Assembly: GCA_945873125.1 (NCBI GenBank)
Contig: CAMCBV010000031.1
Coordinates: forward strand, 1 to 36,161
Source of the DNA: Prosthecobacter debontii
GTDB lineage: Bacteria > Verrucomicrobiota > Verrucomicrobiia > Verrucomicrobiales > Akkermansiaceae
Direction: 5' to 3'
Length of the DNA stretch: 36,161 bases
The position numbers and the translations under genes are program-made. A model generated the notes under the pieces. It was given only the letters and a program-made list of their open reading frames with translations. It had not been told where the DNA came from and did not search any database. This document shows positions 1 through 7,582 of the stretch, in pieces (positions within the stretch are counted from its first letter, which is position 1; every line of letters starts with the position of its first letter).

Positions 1-482
1 CGAGCGAGCACATCATCATCAACTTTACCGACTTCGTGCGGATTGCACACACCATTGGCTCCCATGATTCTTGTCTGAAAGTCGACAATATTGTCTCTCA
101 TGAATTGCTCATTTTCGAGTAGCGTCGTTACAGAAACATGCCGCGTGCGGCTGAAGTGGCTGAGCATGGATAACGAACGTTGGATCGGCTCCCGGAGAAA
201 GGTGGCCGCTTGGTAAGGAATTGGAACCATCTCGGCCATGGCCGCTGTGAAATGACCCACAAGCACCTTGTGGGTAGGGAGCCCTGGGTAATCTTTGAGC
301 ATCTGACTGCCCAGAGGGTAGCCGCCACCAAGGCGTTGGAGATAAAAACCTCCCGGATAGATATGTTTTGCTCCATATTCGCACTCCAACATTCGTCTCA
401 GCGATGTGCCTGCAGTCTTTGGAATATGGATGACCAGAATTTTTTTAGAGCAATCTATTTTTTTGAATAAATTAAATAGCAT
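1..482 (-). CDS. Sulfotransferase family protein, 3' end cut by window edge
   Basis: This gene reads leftward and runs off the window, so its C-terminus is missing. Translation gives a hydrophobic beta strand followed by IPKTAGTS, the loop that binds the 5'-phosphosulfate of PAPS in carbohydrate sulfotransferases (sulfotransferase family 2, related to heparan-sulfate 2-O-sulfotransferases). About 70 residues later comes FLREPIQRSLSMLSH, which fits the R-x-P-x-x-R-x-x-S 3'-phosphate-binding motif. The expected role is sulfation of a sugar in the cytoplasm during surface glycan assembly. The start is uncertain. ATG at 482 places the loop near the N-terminus, as is usual, but its AGGAG lies directly against the ATG. 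The frame stays open to an ATG at 578. A second sulfotransferase of the same type is at 6891. Family assignment is firm; substrate is unknown. Confidence 0.82.
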   Translation of the reverse strand, partial: MLFNLFKKIDCSKKILVIHIPKTAGTSLRRMLECEYGAKHIYPGGFYLQRLGGGYPLGSQMLKDYPGLPTHKVLVGHFTAAMAEMVPIPYQAATFLREPIQRSLSMLSHFSRTRHVSVTTLLENEQFMRDNIVDFQTRIMGANGVCNPHEVGKVDDDVLA

Positions 483-788
483 CTCCTGATTTCGTCTAAC
501 TGATGTCCATGTGTATCTTGTTGAATGATTCGCGCAAATCTTAAAAAGAGAATTTGTGAAGCGGCTGCACTTTATCATGTCATTTCTCTTCACGGGCCAT
601 CGCCCTATTTGAGATTGTGCGCTCCAATACCGTTATGTGTTTGATCTACAGCGCTTAAAACATCGCCGCCGTGCTGATTTAGCCCCCCTAATGACTACCC
701 TACCTAGAGCGAGTAATCCCCCGTTGTTTTCATCAATTTGGAAATCCTTGTCATGCAGTAGTCGCTGCTGCATAAGTGTGTGCCGTAG
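483..788. other. Intergenic region between divergent genes
   Basis: About 300 bases separate the divergent sulfotransferase and GT2 genes. The first 96 may be coding if the sulfotransferase starts at 578. The rest holds no ORF I can assign and no convincing promoter, hairpin or repeat. It presumably contains the promoters of both flanking genes. Confidence 0.5.
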
Positions 789-1715
789 ATGCCCAAAGTT
801 TCCGTCATTATTCCTGCCTATCATCATGCCGAGTTCATTGGGGCTGCGATTGATTCGGTTTTGGCGCAGACCTATCGGGATTTTGAGATCATCGTGGTCA
901 ACGATGGCAGCCCTGATGACACCGAGGAAGTTTTGCAACCTTACATCGAGGGAGGGCAGATCAGATATTTTTGGCAGGAAAATCAGGGTGCGGCTGCTGC
1001 CAGAAATCATGGAGCTAAGATCGCGGAAGGAGAGTTGCTGGCTTTTCTCGATGACGATGACCAGTGGTTACCTGACAAGCTTGAGTGGCAGGTGAAGGTG
1101 ATGGATGCTTCGGATACCGTCGTGGTTGGTGGGTCTAACGATGGAGAACGTCATATTCGCCTGAATGAATCGTCGCGAGTTGATATTTATCAGCTCCTTC
1201 CAACCTATATTTTTTTCACCAGTAACCCATTTGGGTCACCTGGTCAGACCTTGATAAGGCGTAAAGCATTTGATGCGGTAGGCGGTTTTGATCAGGGCAT
1301 ATGGGGTGCCGATGATCTTGATATCTGGATACGCCTTTCACGCTTGGGCGAGGTTCGAAAGTATTTTAGGCTTTCTCTTTTTTATCGATCACATGATTTT
1401 AACGCGTCACATAATTACAATCGCATGGCTCTTAATCTTAAAAAAGTCATTAGCAAAAATTGTGATATCGAAGGATTCAAAAACATAAAAAAACTTGATC
1501 GCCTGGGACACAGATACTTGTTCAATTCTTTCGGAAAAAAAATGATCTGGAGGGCAGGCGCTCGTTTGTTTTCTGGAGAATTTCAAGAAGCCATTTCTAT
1601 TTTTAAAGTTGCTTTTAAAGACTACGAAAACCGATTTTTCAAGGATCCCATGTTATTCGGTATGCTAGTTTTAGCTGTAATCAAAATTCCAATGAGGGCG
1701 AGGCGATATCTTTAA
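789..1715 (+). CDS. Glycosyltransferase family 2
   Basis: A 308-residue GT-A fold glycosyltransferase. It has the classic family 2 N-terminus (VSVIIPAY at residues 4-11), the nucleotide-binding VNDGS at 37-41, and an acidic FLDDDDQW at 86-93 that supplies the DxD metal and nucleotide-sugar ligand. The GGFDQGIWGADDLDIWIRL stretch further on matches the acceptor/catalytic-base region (ED/DD motif) of the family. It should transfer a sugar from a nucleotide donor to a growing glycan at the inner membrane face; donor and acceptor cannot be told. No transmembrane segment is evident. The last 120 codons are much more AT-rich than the first part (runs of A around 1436-1500), suggesting a mosaic or recently acquired gene. 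The ATG has no Shine-Dalgarno sequence. Confidence 0.9.
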   Translation: MPKVSVIIPAYHHAEFIGAAIDSVLAQTYRDFEIIVVNDGSPDDTEEVLQPYIEGGQIRYFWQENQGAAAARNHGAKIAEGELLAFLDDDDQWLPDKLEWQVKVMDASDTVVVGGSNDGERHIRLNESSRVDIYQLLPTYIFFTSNPFGSPGQTLIRRKAFDAVGGFDQGIWGADDLDIWIRLSRLGEVRKYFRLSLFYRSHDFNASHNYNRMALNLKKVISKNCDIEGFKNIKKLDRLGHRYLFNSFGKKMIWRAGARLFSGEFQEAISIFKVAFKDYENRFFKDPMLFGMLVLAVIKIPMRARRYL

Positions 1716-2243
1716 AATTGCTTAGTACCCGCTGGCGCCAAACCGCTAGAACGCTTAGATCAACTTGTTTCCTACAAGGGAATTCATGGAAGCGTCCCCT
1801 GAATCGTTAAAATAGTTTGGTGGCTGGTTGGGCTCATCCACCTTCATGAGAGCGTTGACACAAGGCGAAGAGCGTGAAGTCGGGAAATGATTCCGAGAGG
1901 CTCCATACCAGTATGCCTGTGCCAGACTGTTTGCAGCGATGGCAGAAAAGGTCGAGGTTGTGTGGGTCACGCTATCGGCCTGATTCTCAAAGTGTTTACC
2001 ACCGAGCTGGCTCAGCAACTGGAGTCGCCTATCTGGAGGGCGGCATCGATTCCAACCAGTTCTGTTGGATCAGCTTGTCGCCACAGTGAGGAAGAATAGC
2101 GTTGACTCAAGATGTCGGATCTCCTAGCAATTTTCCGCTTCACTGATCTATAACTTCATTTAGCCGATTAGTGGCCAAACTTTGGGTAGACTCACCAATA
2201 TTTAGCCAGTGCAGACAAGCGCAAGATTTTCGTTCGACAAACC
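1716..2243. other. 528-base gap with no recognisable gene
   Basis: Short open frames exist on both strands (for example minus 1755-2018), but none shows a family motif, a plausible start or codon use like the neighbours. The stretch may be decayed coding DNA. A weak promoter-like pair, TTGACT at 2102-2107 and TAGCAA at 2125-2130 with a 17-base spacer, lies about 115 bases before the GT25 gene. It matches the consensus poorly at the -10 position. Confidence 0.5.
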
Positions 2244-3104
2244 ATGTTTTCAGGCATTCAAGAAAAGAGTTCCAGGTTTTGGAGTGAAATTGATGCGGTA
2301 TTGGTCATCAATTTAGATCACAGCACAGACCGCTGGCAGGATTTTCTGACTCAAACCAAGAGTATCATCCCGCAGGAGCTTGTCTATCGCGTCACGGCTG
2401 TGCCAGGAGAAAAGATTATAGGATACGGTCAGCGCCCATGGTTTCGCGGCGGATTCAGGGCTGATACTTGGGCAAGAAGAGGTGGGTGTTTGCTTTCTCA
2501 CAGAAAGGCCCTTGAACTCGCCCGAGACCGTGGCTGGAAGCGTGTGCTGATTCTTGAAGATGATGTCGAATTTAGTACGAGCTTTCAAAGCAATGCCAAC
2601 GAATTGGGTCTAGCCATGTCGGATTCTGCCTTTGAATGGGATATGATTTACCTTGGATTCACCAAGGCGAAAGGGCCTTTTAAAACAATCAAAATGCTCA
2701 CGGGCAGTTGCCATGTGACACAAATTTTTGGCTGTGATTGCACACATGCCTATATCGTCAATTCGCACATGCAAAATTGGCTTTTACGAAAGCTTCCTGA
2801 TGATTCTTCGATATGGCCTTGGTTGGCTTTTCACAGAGCCATAGACAGGTGGTTTAGCACCCATTTGGGGATAAGATTTAAAGTGTTAGCAGTATCTCCG
2901 CCATTGATCAACCAACGGCCAGGATTTTCGGATATTTTAGGGAGATTTTCAAATATCGCCTGCGCCTGCGAAAATCCACAAGAAATTTCAATCCACAAGG
3001 GATCATGTTTTTTTCTTTTATGCATTTATAAGTTGCTCATTTCTTATATTATTTATGTGTATAACTTTTTAAGTGCGGCACGAAAATTATTCATGGGGTT
3101 TTAA
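2244..3104 (+). CDS. Glycosyltransferase family 25 (LPS-type) protein
   Basis: A 286-residue protein with the family 25 layout. VINLDHSTDRW at residues 21-31 is the nucleotide-sugar-binding strand, GCLLSHRKA at 81-89 is the highly conserved GC-x-x-SH segment, and LEDDVEF at 104-110 is the acidic ExD metal site. Members such as Haemophilus Lex1 and Neisseria Lgt enzymes add galactose or related sugars to lipooligosaccharide. The C-terminus is odd: roughly the last 35 residues are strongly hydrophobic (rich in L, I, Y, F) and encoded by very AT-rich DNA (3000-3090), then end in basic residues. This could be a membrane anchor or out-of-register tail. The start ATG is at 2244 without a Shine-Dalgarno sequence. 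Donor sugar unknown. Confidence 0.86.
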   Translation: MFSGIQEKSSRFWSEIDAVLVINLDHSTDRWQDFLTQTKSIIPQELVYRVTAVPGEKIIGYGQRPWFRGGFRADTWARRGGCLLSHRKALELARDRGWKRVLILEDDVEFSTSFQSNANELGLAMSDSAFEWDMIYLGFTKAKGPFKTIKMLTGSCHVTQIFGCDCTHAYIVNSHMQNWLLRKLPDDSSIWPWLAFHRAIDRWFSTHLGIRFKVLAVSPPLINQRPGFSDILGRFSNIACACENPQEISIHKGSCFFLLCIYKLLISYIIYVYNFLSAARKLFMGF

Positions 3105-3350
3105 CCGCAAAGAGAGCCCAGGGAAAATAAATTGCGGAACTTAGGGTGGATAAAGGCGGCATGGCTCCGGCGCTCGCATCGGGCTACACGCATGAAGTCA
3201 AAGTCCCGCGTATTGCAGAGCATTCATGAGTTGGCAGAGGCTGGCTCTCTCAGGCTATTTTCGAGCCGGGAAAAGCTGGCCACTTGAGCACTGCGCCTCT
3301 GATCCTTGACGAAGCCGCGCAGTTGACACGATGACAACGATAAGACAATT

Positions 3351-3554
3351 ATGTTCCATAAACTTACGTTCGTTCATCCTCCAATCATGCCCATGAGAGA
3401 CATTCTTTTGATTTCCGGCCCCTCCGGCATCGGCAAGACGACCTTTCTTCGCCAGCTCAGCGAAGGCTCGCTCGCCCCAGAAATACTATCTCGTCTGCCT
3501 GACAGCAGACGCTTCTGGCCTGTGCTTGAAGCCAATGACATACTCAAGGGTTAG
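3351..3554 (+). pseudogene. Truncated P-loop NTPase, N-terminal fragment only
   Basis: A short frame of at most 67 codons, with alternative starts at 3387 and 3393. It encodes a hydrophobic strand followed by a perfect Walker A loop, GPSGIGKTT, then about 35 residues and a stop at 3552-3554. A functional P-loop kinase or ATPase needs at least 150-200 residues with a Walker B strand, and none follows in any frame before the epimerase at 3624. I read it as the 5' remnant of a small nucleotide-binding protein gene truncated by deletion. The upstream 3105-3350 region has no assignable gene either. A genuine micro-protein cannot be excluded. Confidence 0.6.
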
Positions 3555-3623
3555 TATCCCACTTGACCTAGAACCTTCCGTCATTTAAGCCGCCCCAATC
3601 GTGAGTAACGAAAATTCAATGTC

Positions 3624-4595
3624 ATGACCTTTCCATTCCGTAATGCTTTGATTACCGGTGGCGCTGGTTTCATTGGCTCTCATCTGGTCAGTAATTTGCT
3701 CACTACAGGATGTGAAATCACCGTTGTGGATGATTTTAATGACTTTTATGATCCAGTCATCAAGGAAGCCAATCTCCGCGCCCATGCCGGGACAATCGAT
3801 TTGCGTAAGATTGACATCCGCAATGCCGGTTCTTTGGATCAGCTATTTGCAGATAAAAGATTCGATTGTGTTATTCACCTTGCCGCGCGTGCGGGCGTGA
3901 GACCATCCATCCAAGATCCGCAACTTTACTTGTCCACGAATGTTGATGGCACGCTTAATTTATTGGAAGCATGTCGTAAGCATGAGGTGAGAAATTTCAT
4001 TTTCGCCTCATCCTCTTCCGTTTACGGAATCAACAGCAAGGTGCCTTTCTCCGAGACTGATTTGATCGGGCGTACCATCTCACCTTATGCAGCGACCAAA
4101 CTAATGGGTGAGCAGCTTTGCTCGAACTATTCGCATCTCTATGACATACGCTGTATGTGTCTCCGTTTTTTTACTGTGTATGGACCTCGCCAGCGTCCGG
4201 ATCTCGCTATAGCGAAATTCACACACCGTATAATGAATGGAATGCCCATCGACCAATACGGTGACGGTAGCACAGCTCGCGATTACACGTATATCGAGGA
4301 TATCATCCAAGGCATTGTTAGTGCGGCAGGTTACCAAGAATCAAACTATGAAATATTCAACCTTGGCGGCTCTCAAACACACACGCTCTCGGAACTGATA
4401 GAAGCGATTGAATCAGCCGTCGGAAAAAAGGCCATTATCCGACAATTACCCGATCAACCTGGAGACGTGCCTCGTACTTTTGCGGATATAAGCAAAGCCG
4501 GTTCCCTTCTTGGATATTCACCCACAACTCCCTTTTTATCGGGTGTGCACCGTTATGTGGATTGGGTCCGATCCGGCGAAGATAGCGGCTTATAA
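3624..4595 (+). CDS. NAD-dependent epimerase, UDP-glucuronate 4-epimerase-like
   Basis: A 323-residue extended short-chain dehydrogenase. The NAD-binding TGGAGFIGSH lies at residues 11-20, an acidic VVDDFNDFYDP follows the second strand at 34-44, the catalytic serine cluster is ASSSSVYG at 128-135, and the Y-x-x-x-K pair is Y155/K159. RFFTVYGPRQRPD at 181-193 and the DFNDFYDP segment are typical of UDP-glucuronate 4-epimerases, which interconvert UDP-GlcA and UDP-GalA. UDP-glucose 4-epimerase activity is the main alternative. It would supply a uronic acid donor to the neighbouring glycosyltransferases. It is followed 72 bases later by the GT10 gene on the same strand, so the two may be cotranscribed. 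The family is certain, the exact substrate only likely. Confidence 0.88.
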   Translation: MTFPFRNALITGGAGFIGSHLVSNLLTTGCEITVVDDFNDFYDPVIKEANLRAHAGTIDLRKIDIRNAGSLDQLFADKRFDCVIHLAARAGVRPSIQDPQLYLSTNVDGTLNLLEACRKHEVRNFIFASSSSVYGINSKVPFSETDLIGRTISPYAATKLMGEQLCSNYSHLYDIRCMCLRFFTVYGPRQRPDLAIAKFTHRIMNGMPIDQYGDGSTARDYTYIEDIIQGIVSAAGYQESNYEIFNLGGSQTHTLSELIEAIESAVGKKAIIRQLPDQPGDVPRTFADISKAGSLLGYSPTTPFLSGVHRYVDWVRSGEDSGL

Positions 4596-4667
4596 TTTGA
4601 TAGAAACCGGATAAAAAACCTCCCTCGTATCGATCAGATGGATCATAGAGGAACCAGTCGTTAGAAA

Positions 4668-5738
4668 ATGCCCACAACCTCCATCGATAACGAATCAAGC
4701 ACCTCTGAATTTGATCCATTGCCAGAGATTATTGTGAAATTTGTCGCCAGGGGCAAAACGCAGGTGAATCCCATAAGATGGATCAGACAATTTCCAGGAC
4801 GCATGACCCAGTGGGGGCGTTGTCGCTTTGTATTTGATCCGGATGAGCGAAACTACGACTGGCTTGTGGCATACGATGATCTTCCTGAGGGGAAAACGGA
4901 AGATCTGAACTGCCCGAGGGAAAACACACTCCTCATCACGACTGAACCGGCTTCCGTAAAAATATACGGATCCTCTTTTTTACGACAATTCGGTGTGATC
5001 CTGACGAGCCAGGAAGATTGGGTGGTCCGACAGTCAAGCGCCATTCATTCCCAAGCAGGCTTGCGATGGTATTACGGGATCGGTCAAACCACGGTGCGCG
5101 ACTACGATACCTTGTCATCGATGTCGCGTCCCACAAAGAATAAGGAAATCTCCACCGTTTGTTCTTCTAAGCAGCAAGTTCACACACTTCACCGCCAGCG
5201 ATATCAATTCGTGCAGTGGTTGCGCGAGCGTCTGCCTACAATGGATGTCTTTGGCCACGGCGTAAGGGATATCGACGATAAGGCCGATGCCGTGGATCCT
5301 TACAAATGCCACATCGCCATAGAAAACCATCTTTGCGAGCACCATTGGACAGAAAAACTCGCCGATTGCTTTCTTGGATGGAGCATACCCATTTATCACG
5401 GCTGCCCCAATGCGGCGGATTACTTTCCAGAGGACAGTTTCATCGCGATCGATATCAACAAGCCAAGCGAAGCTGAGGAAAAAATACGGGCTGCCATGGC
5501 AGACGGTGAATACGAACGCAGATTGCCGGCAATCTGCGAGGCTCGCCGCAGAATCCTTGAAGAATACAACATGTTTGCTGTTATTAGCCGTATCATTGAA
5601 CAGCGTGAGCCTGTATCCAAAAAAACGGATGAAAAACTCTACAGTCGTCACGCCCTACGCCGCCACCGACTCATGCTTCCTCTGCTTGAAATCATCATGG
5701 AAAAAATCCGTTATCGCCATCTAGTGAAACGAATCTGA
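4668..5738 (+). CDS. Glycosyltransferase family 10 (fucosyltransferase fold)
   Basis: A 356-residue GT-B enzyme. The C-terminal donor site is unmistakable: the segment at residues 212-262 contains HIAIEN, then WTEKLADCF, IPIYHG and PEDSFIAID in the order seen in alpha-1,3/1,4-fucosyltransferases (FutA/FucT). Upstream, the region at 160-200 starting STVCSSK and ending FGHG matches the family's conserved strand and the R-x-x-F-V helix. The family transfers fucose from GDP-fucose, although some bacterial members use other GDP-sugars. No GDP-fucose synthesis genes (gmd, fcl) are in this window. The C-terminal helix after residue 310 is basic and may bind the membrane. The N-terminal 20 residues are low complexity, and the start could lie slightly downstream. 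Confidence 0.88.
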   Translation: MPTTSIDNESSTSEFDPLPEIIVKFVARGKTQVNPIRWIRQFPGRMTQWGRCRFVFDPDERNYDWLVAYDDLPEGKTEDLNCPRENTLLITTEPASVKIYGSSFLRQFGVILTSQEDWVVRQSSAIHSQAGLRWYYGIGQTTVRDYDTLSSMSRPTKNKEISTVCSSKQQVHTLHRQRYQFVQWLRERLPTMDVFGHGVRDIDDKADAVDPYKCHIAIENHLCEHHWTEKLADCFLGWSIPIYHGCPNAADYFPEDSFIAIDINKPSEAEEKIRAAMADGEYERRLPAICEARRRILEEYNMFAVISRIIEQREPVSKKTDEKLYSRHALRRHRLMLPLLEIIMEKIRYRHLVKRI

Positions 5739-5748
5739 TTCGGTAAGC

Positions 5749-5777
5749 AAAAAACCGCGCAGTCGGTTCCGACTTCG
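5749..5777 (-). terminator. Hairpin terminator candidate for the minus-strand glycosyltransferase
   Basis: In the 50 bases between two convergent genes, AGTCGG (5761-5766) and CCGACT (5769-5774) form a perfect stem that extends outward by two more pairs past a mismatch. On the minus strand three bases separate the extended stem from a run of six T (complement of 5749-5754). This fits a Rho-independent terminator for the gene at 5789, although the offset T run and tiny loop make it imperfect. Confidence 0.4.
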
Positions 5778-5788
5778 TAACTCAATCC

Positions 5789-6550
5789 CTATCTCCAGTG
5801 CTCAGCGATCCAACGGGTCGGCCTCACATGTTTGTAAAGTTTTTTCCAAATTGAACTCACCGGCCATATGCCAGAAGCGGCTTCGTTAATGTCCGGCTTG
5901 CCTGTGAATGCAACAATCTTTGTGTCAGATGGTAAAACCGGCGCGCTGAAAAAATTCATCGGCCACTTTGGAATAAGTGAATGCTTGAAGCTAAGGCACC
6001 ATTCGCTAGGATAAAAATCCACCTTTCCTAAGGTCCTGCAAACAAATGTTTGGCTGTTGCGGTAGAGGTCCATCATGGCCATTGGGTCCGGCCGAAACCT
6101 CTCCCAAACCTTGGTCAACGCCCCCACTCGGAAACGAAATACGGACATATTTCCAATCTGTTTTCCCGGCTGCGTCCAGTTTTCCGCAACAACAAAGTCC
6201 AGATCGGGTCTGAAATCAAAGAACTCATCGATCGAACCCGTCACCAACAAGTCCAAGTCCAAATGCAATACGTTACCTTCTAGCCCATCCAACTCCGGCT
6301 TGAAAATGAACATCCGCCTGAATGGATGGAATCGCATCCGCTCTGGAAGATCAAACTCGGGCATCATGCGGACATCGACTTCCTCGCGTATCCCGTTGGG
6401 ATCATCCGTAAAACAAATCAAACGAAATGGCCGGGTTGTATTGCGAGACACCATGGAAAAAAGACGATTCACATATTCCGAGCCGTATCGATCGCCCCAT
6501 TTGAGGCATAATACGGATTGAATGGGTTGATCAGCTTGCCGAGAAATCAT
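5789..6550 (-). CDS. DxD glycosyltransferase, GT8-like, of unknown specificity
   Basis: A 253-residue cytosolic protein. It shows a first strand SVLCLKWGDRYG (12-23), a helix with YVNRLFSMVSRN (26-37), FRLICFTDD (42-50), and HLDLDLLVTGSIDEF (96-110), whose D-x-D and VTG-x-[IL]-D match the metal-binding region of GT-A glycosyltransferases of the GT8-like type. This assignment rests on motif order, not on a search. It is probably a glycan-building enzyme of the surrounding cluster. It is transcribed against its neighbours and separated from the next gene by a 340-base divergent region. Damaged relatives lie at 8697-9100, showing that the family has been duplicated locally. No signal peptide or membrane segment. 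Confidence 0.75.
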   Translation of the reverse strand: MISRQADQPIQSVLCLKWGDRYGSEYVNRLFSMVSRNTTRPFRLICFTDDPNGIREEVDVRMMPEFDLPERMRFHPFRRMFIFKPELDGLEGNVLHLDLDLLVTGSIDEFFDFRPDLDFVVAENWTQPGKQIGNMSVFRFRVGALTKVWERFRPDPMAMMDLYRNSQTFVCRTLGKVDFYPSEWCLSFKHSLIPKWPMNFFSAPVLPSDTKIVAFTGKPDINEAASGIWPVSSIWKKLYKHVRPTRWIAEHWR

Positions 6551-6890
6551 GAACGCTTGTTATGATGTCAGGATTTGAAATGCAACCTGAATACCAAAAC
6601 CTGCCACCTCATCGAGCCATGAGTGCTTTGAGCTCTATTTTGGTAATTTCCCAAAAGTTTTTTTGGTTGAGACTATTAAAAACGGCTTACACCGGCTTCC
6701 ACAACTCGCAGGCGTGATAATCACCCACGCCTTACAAAAAAGACCAGATTTCAAAGAAAATAACAAAACCGCTTTGCCATCTCCACGGGAAAAATTCCGT
6801 TTTCTACCGCTTGTCTCAACAATTCCGCTCTGTATAGGCTGTGACTAAGCCGTGGCTGAGCAGTAGCCAATTCATATTCATATCGTACCC
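6551..6890. promoter_or_regulatory. Divergent intergenic region with nested palindrome
   Basis: The 340-base region between the divergent glycosyltransferase and sulfotransferase genes contains no credible ORF. AGGCGTG (6710-6716) and CACGCCT (6726-6732) are exact inverted repeats, and the inner GTGATAATCAC (6714-6724) is itself a palindrome, which could be an operator. TTGTCT near 6812 followed 16 bases later by TATAGG is a weak promoter candidate about 50 bases before the sulfotransferase start. Both calls are tentative. Confidence 0.35.
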
Positions 6891-7553
6891 ATGCCAATTA
6901 CCGTTATCAACAGTCATAAGGTACTTTTTATACATATTCCCAAAACGGGGGGCTCATCCATCGAACTTTACCTGTCGATGCACGGATCCCTGCAACTGAC
7001 CGGAAATCTGAGTGTCAATGGATTCAATTACTGCGCCCAACATCTGCACGCCAAGATGCTGCATTCCCTGGGAGCAGCTGAAGGACAAGACTGGACCTTC
7101 ACCATCGTCCGGCATCCAGTGGCCCGCCTTGTCAGTGAGTATCGCTACCAAATGCGGAAGTCAGGATGGCTTCGCAACAGAATCTCCTTTTCTAGCTGGC
7201 TATCTTACGCCTTGGCCAGACGTGCCGTTCATCCATGGTATCGAGCCAATCATTTTAGACCGCAACATGAGTTTATGTTGCCGGGCACGGAGATCATGCG
7301 TTTTGAAGACGGCATCGATACATGCTTTCAGCGCATTGCTGGTAAACTCGAGATACCGGCACCCATCAACTCCATCCAGGAAAAAACATCTTCTCCCAAT
7401 ATTCCCCTGATCTTGACCCCATCAGCACTGGATCGGATCAAGCGGGTCTACGCTCGCGATTTCAAGGATTTCGGCTATAGTAACGATCGATCCGCGTTAC
7501 TTGATGCTGGCATTAAACCCGATATGCTCATCGACCCGGATGAATCTCTTTGA
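6891..7553 (+). CDS. Sulfotransferase family 2 protein
   Basis: A 220-residue soluble protein that transfers sulfate from PAPS to a carbohydrate. HIPKTGGSS at residues 15-23 is the 5'-phosphosulfate loop, and VRHPVARLVSEY at 73-84 is the 3'-phosphate-binding R-x-P-x-x-R-x-x-S-x-Y segment. The later EIMRFED motif is typical of bacterial members of this Pfam clan. The length is normal for the compact bacterial form. It lies 29 bases upstream of the GT4 gene on the same strand and is likely cotranscribed with it. It resembles the partial sulfotransferase at the left edge in its loop, so the locus codes for at least two sulfation steps. The acceptor sugar is unknown. Confidence 0.88.
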   Translation: MPITVINSHKVLFIHIPKTGGSSIELYLSMHGSLQLTGNLSVNGFNYCAQHLHAKMLHSLGAAEGQDWTFTIVRHPVARLVSEYRYQMRKSGWLRNRISFSSWLSYALARRAVHPWYRANHFRPQHEFMLPGTEIMRFEDGIDTCFQRIAGKLEIPAPINSIQEKTSSPNIPLILTPSALDRIKRVYARDFKDFGYSNDRSALLDAGIKPDMLIDPDESL

Positions 7554-7582
7554 TAAGCCGTTTTAAATTTCGCCATGAATCC

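Noticed and set aside
637..1095. 152-codon plus-strand open frame overlapping the GT2 start
   Set aside because: A different frame of the GT2 gene; no motifs, whereas the GT2 frame has all family motifs.
3105..3350. Possible toxin or PIN-like remnant on the minus strand
   Set aside because: Isolated RDFDF-like residues appear, but no continuous frame or conserved acidic set supports a family.
5115..5651. 178-codon minus-strand open frame
   Set aside because: Antisense to the GT10 gene, which carries the complete conserved donor site.
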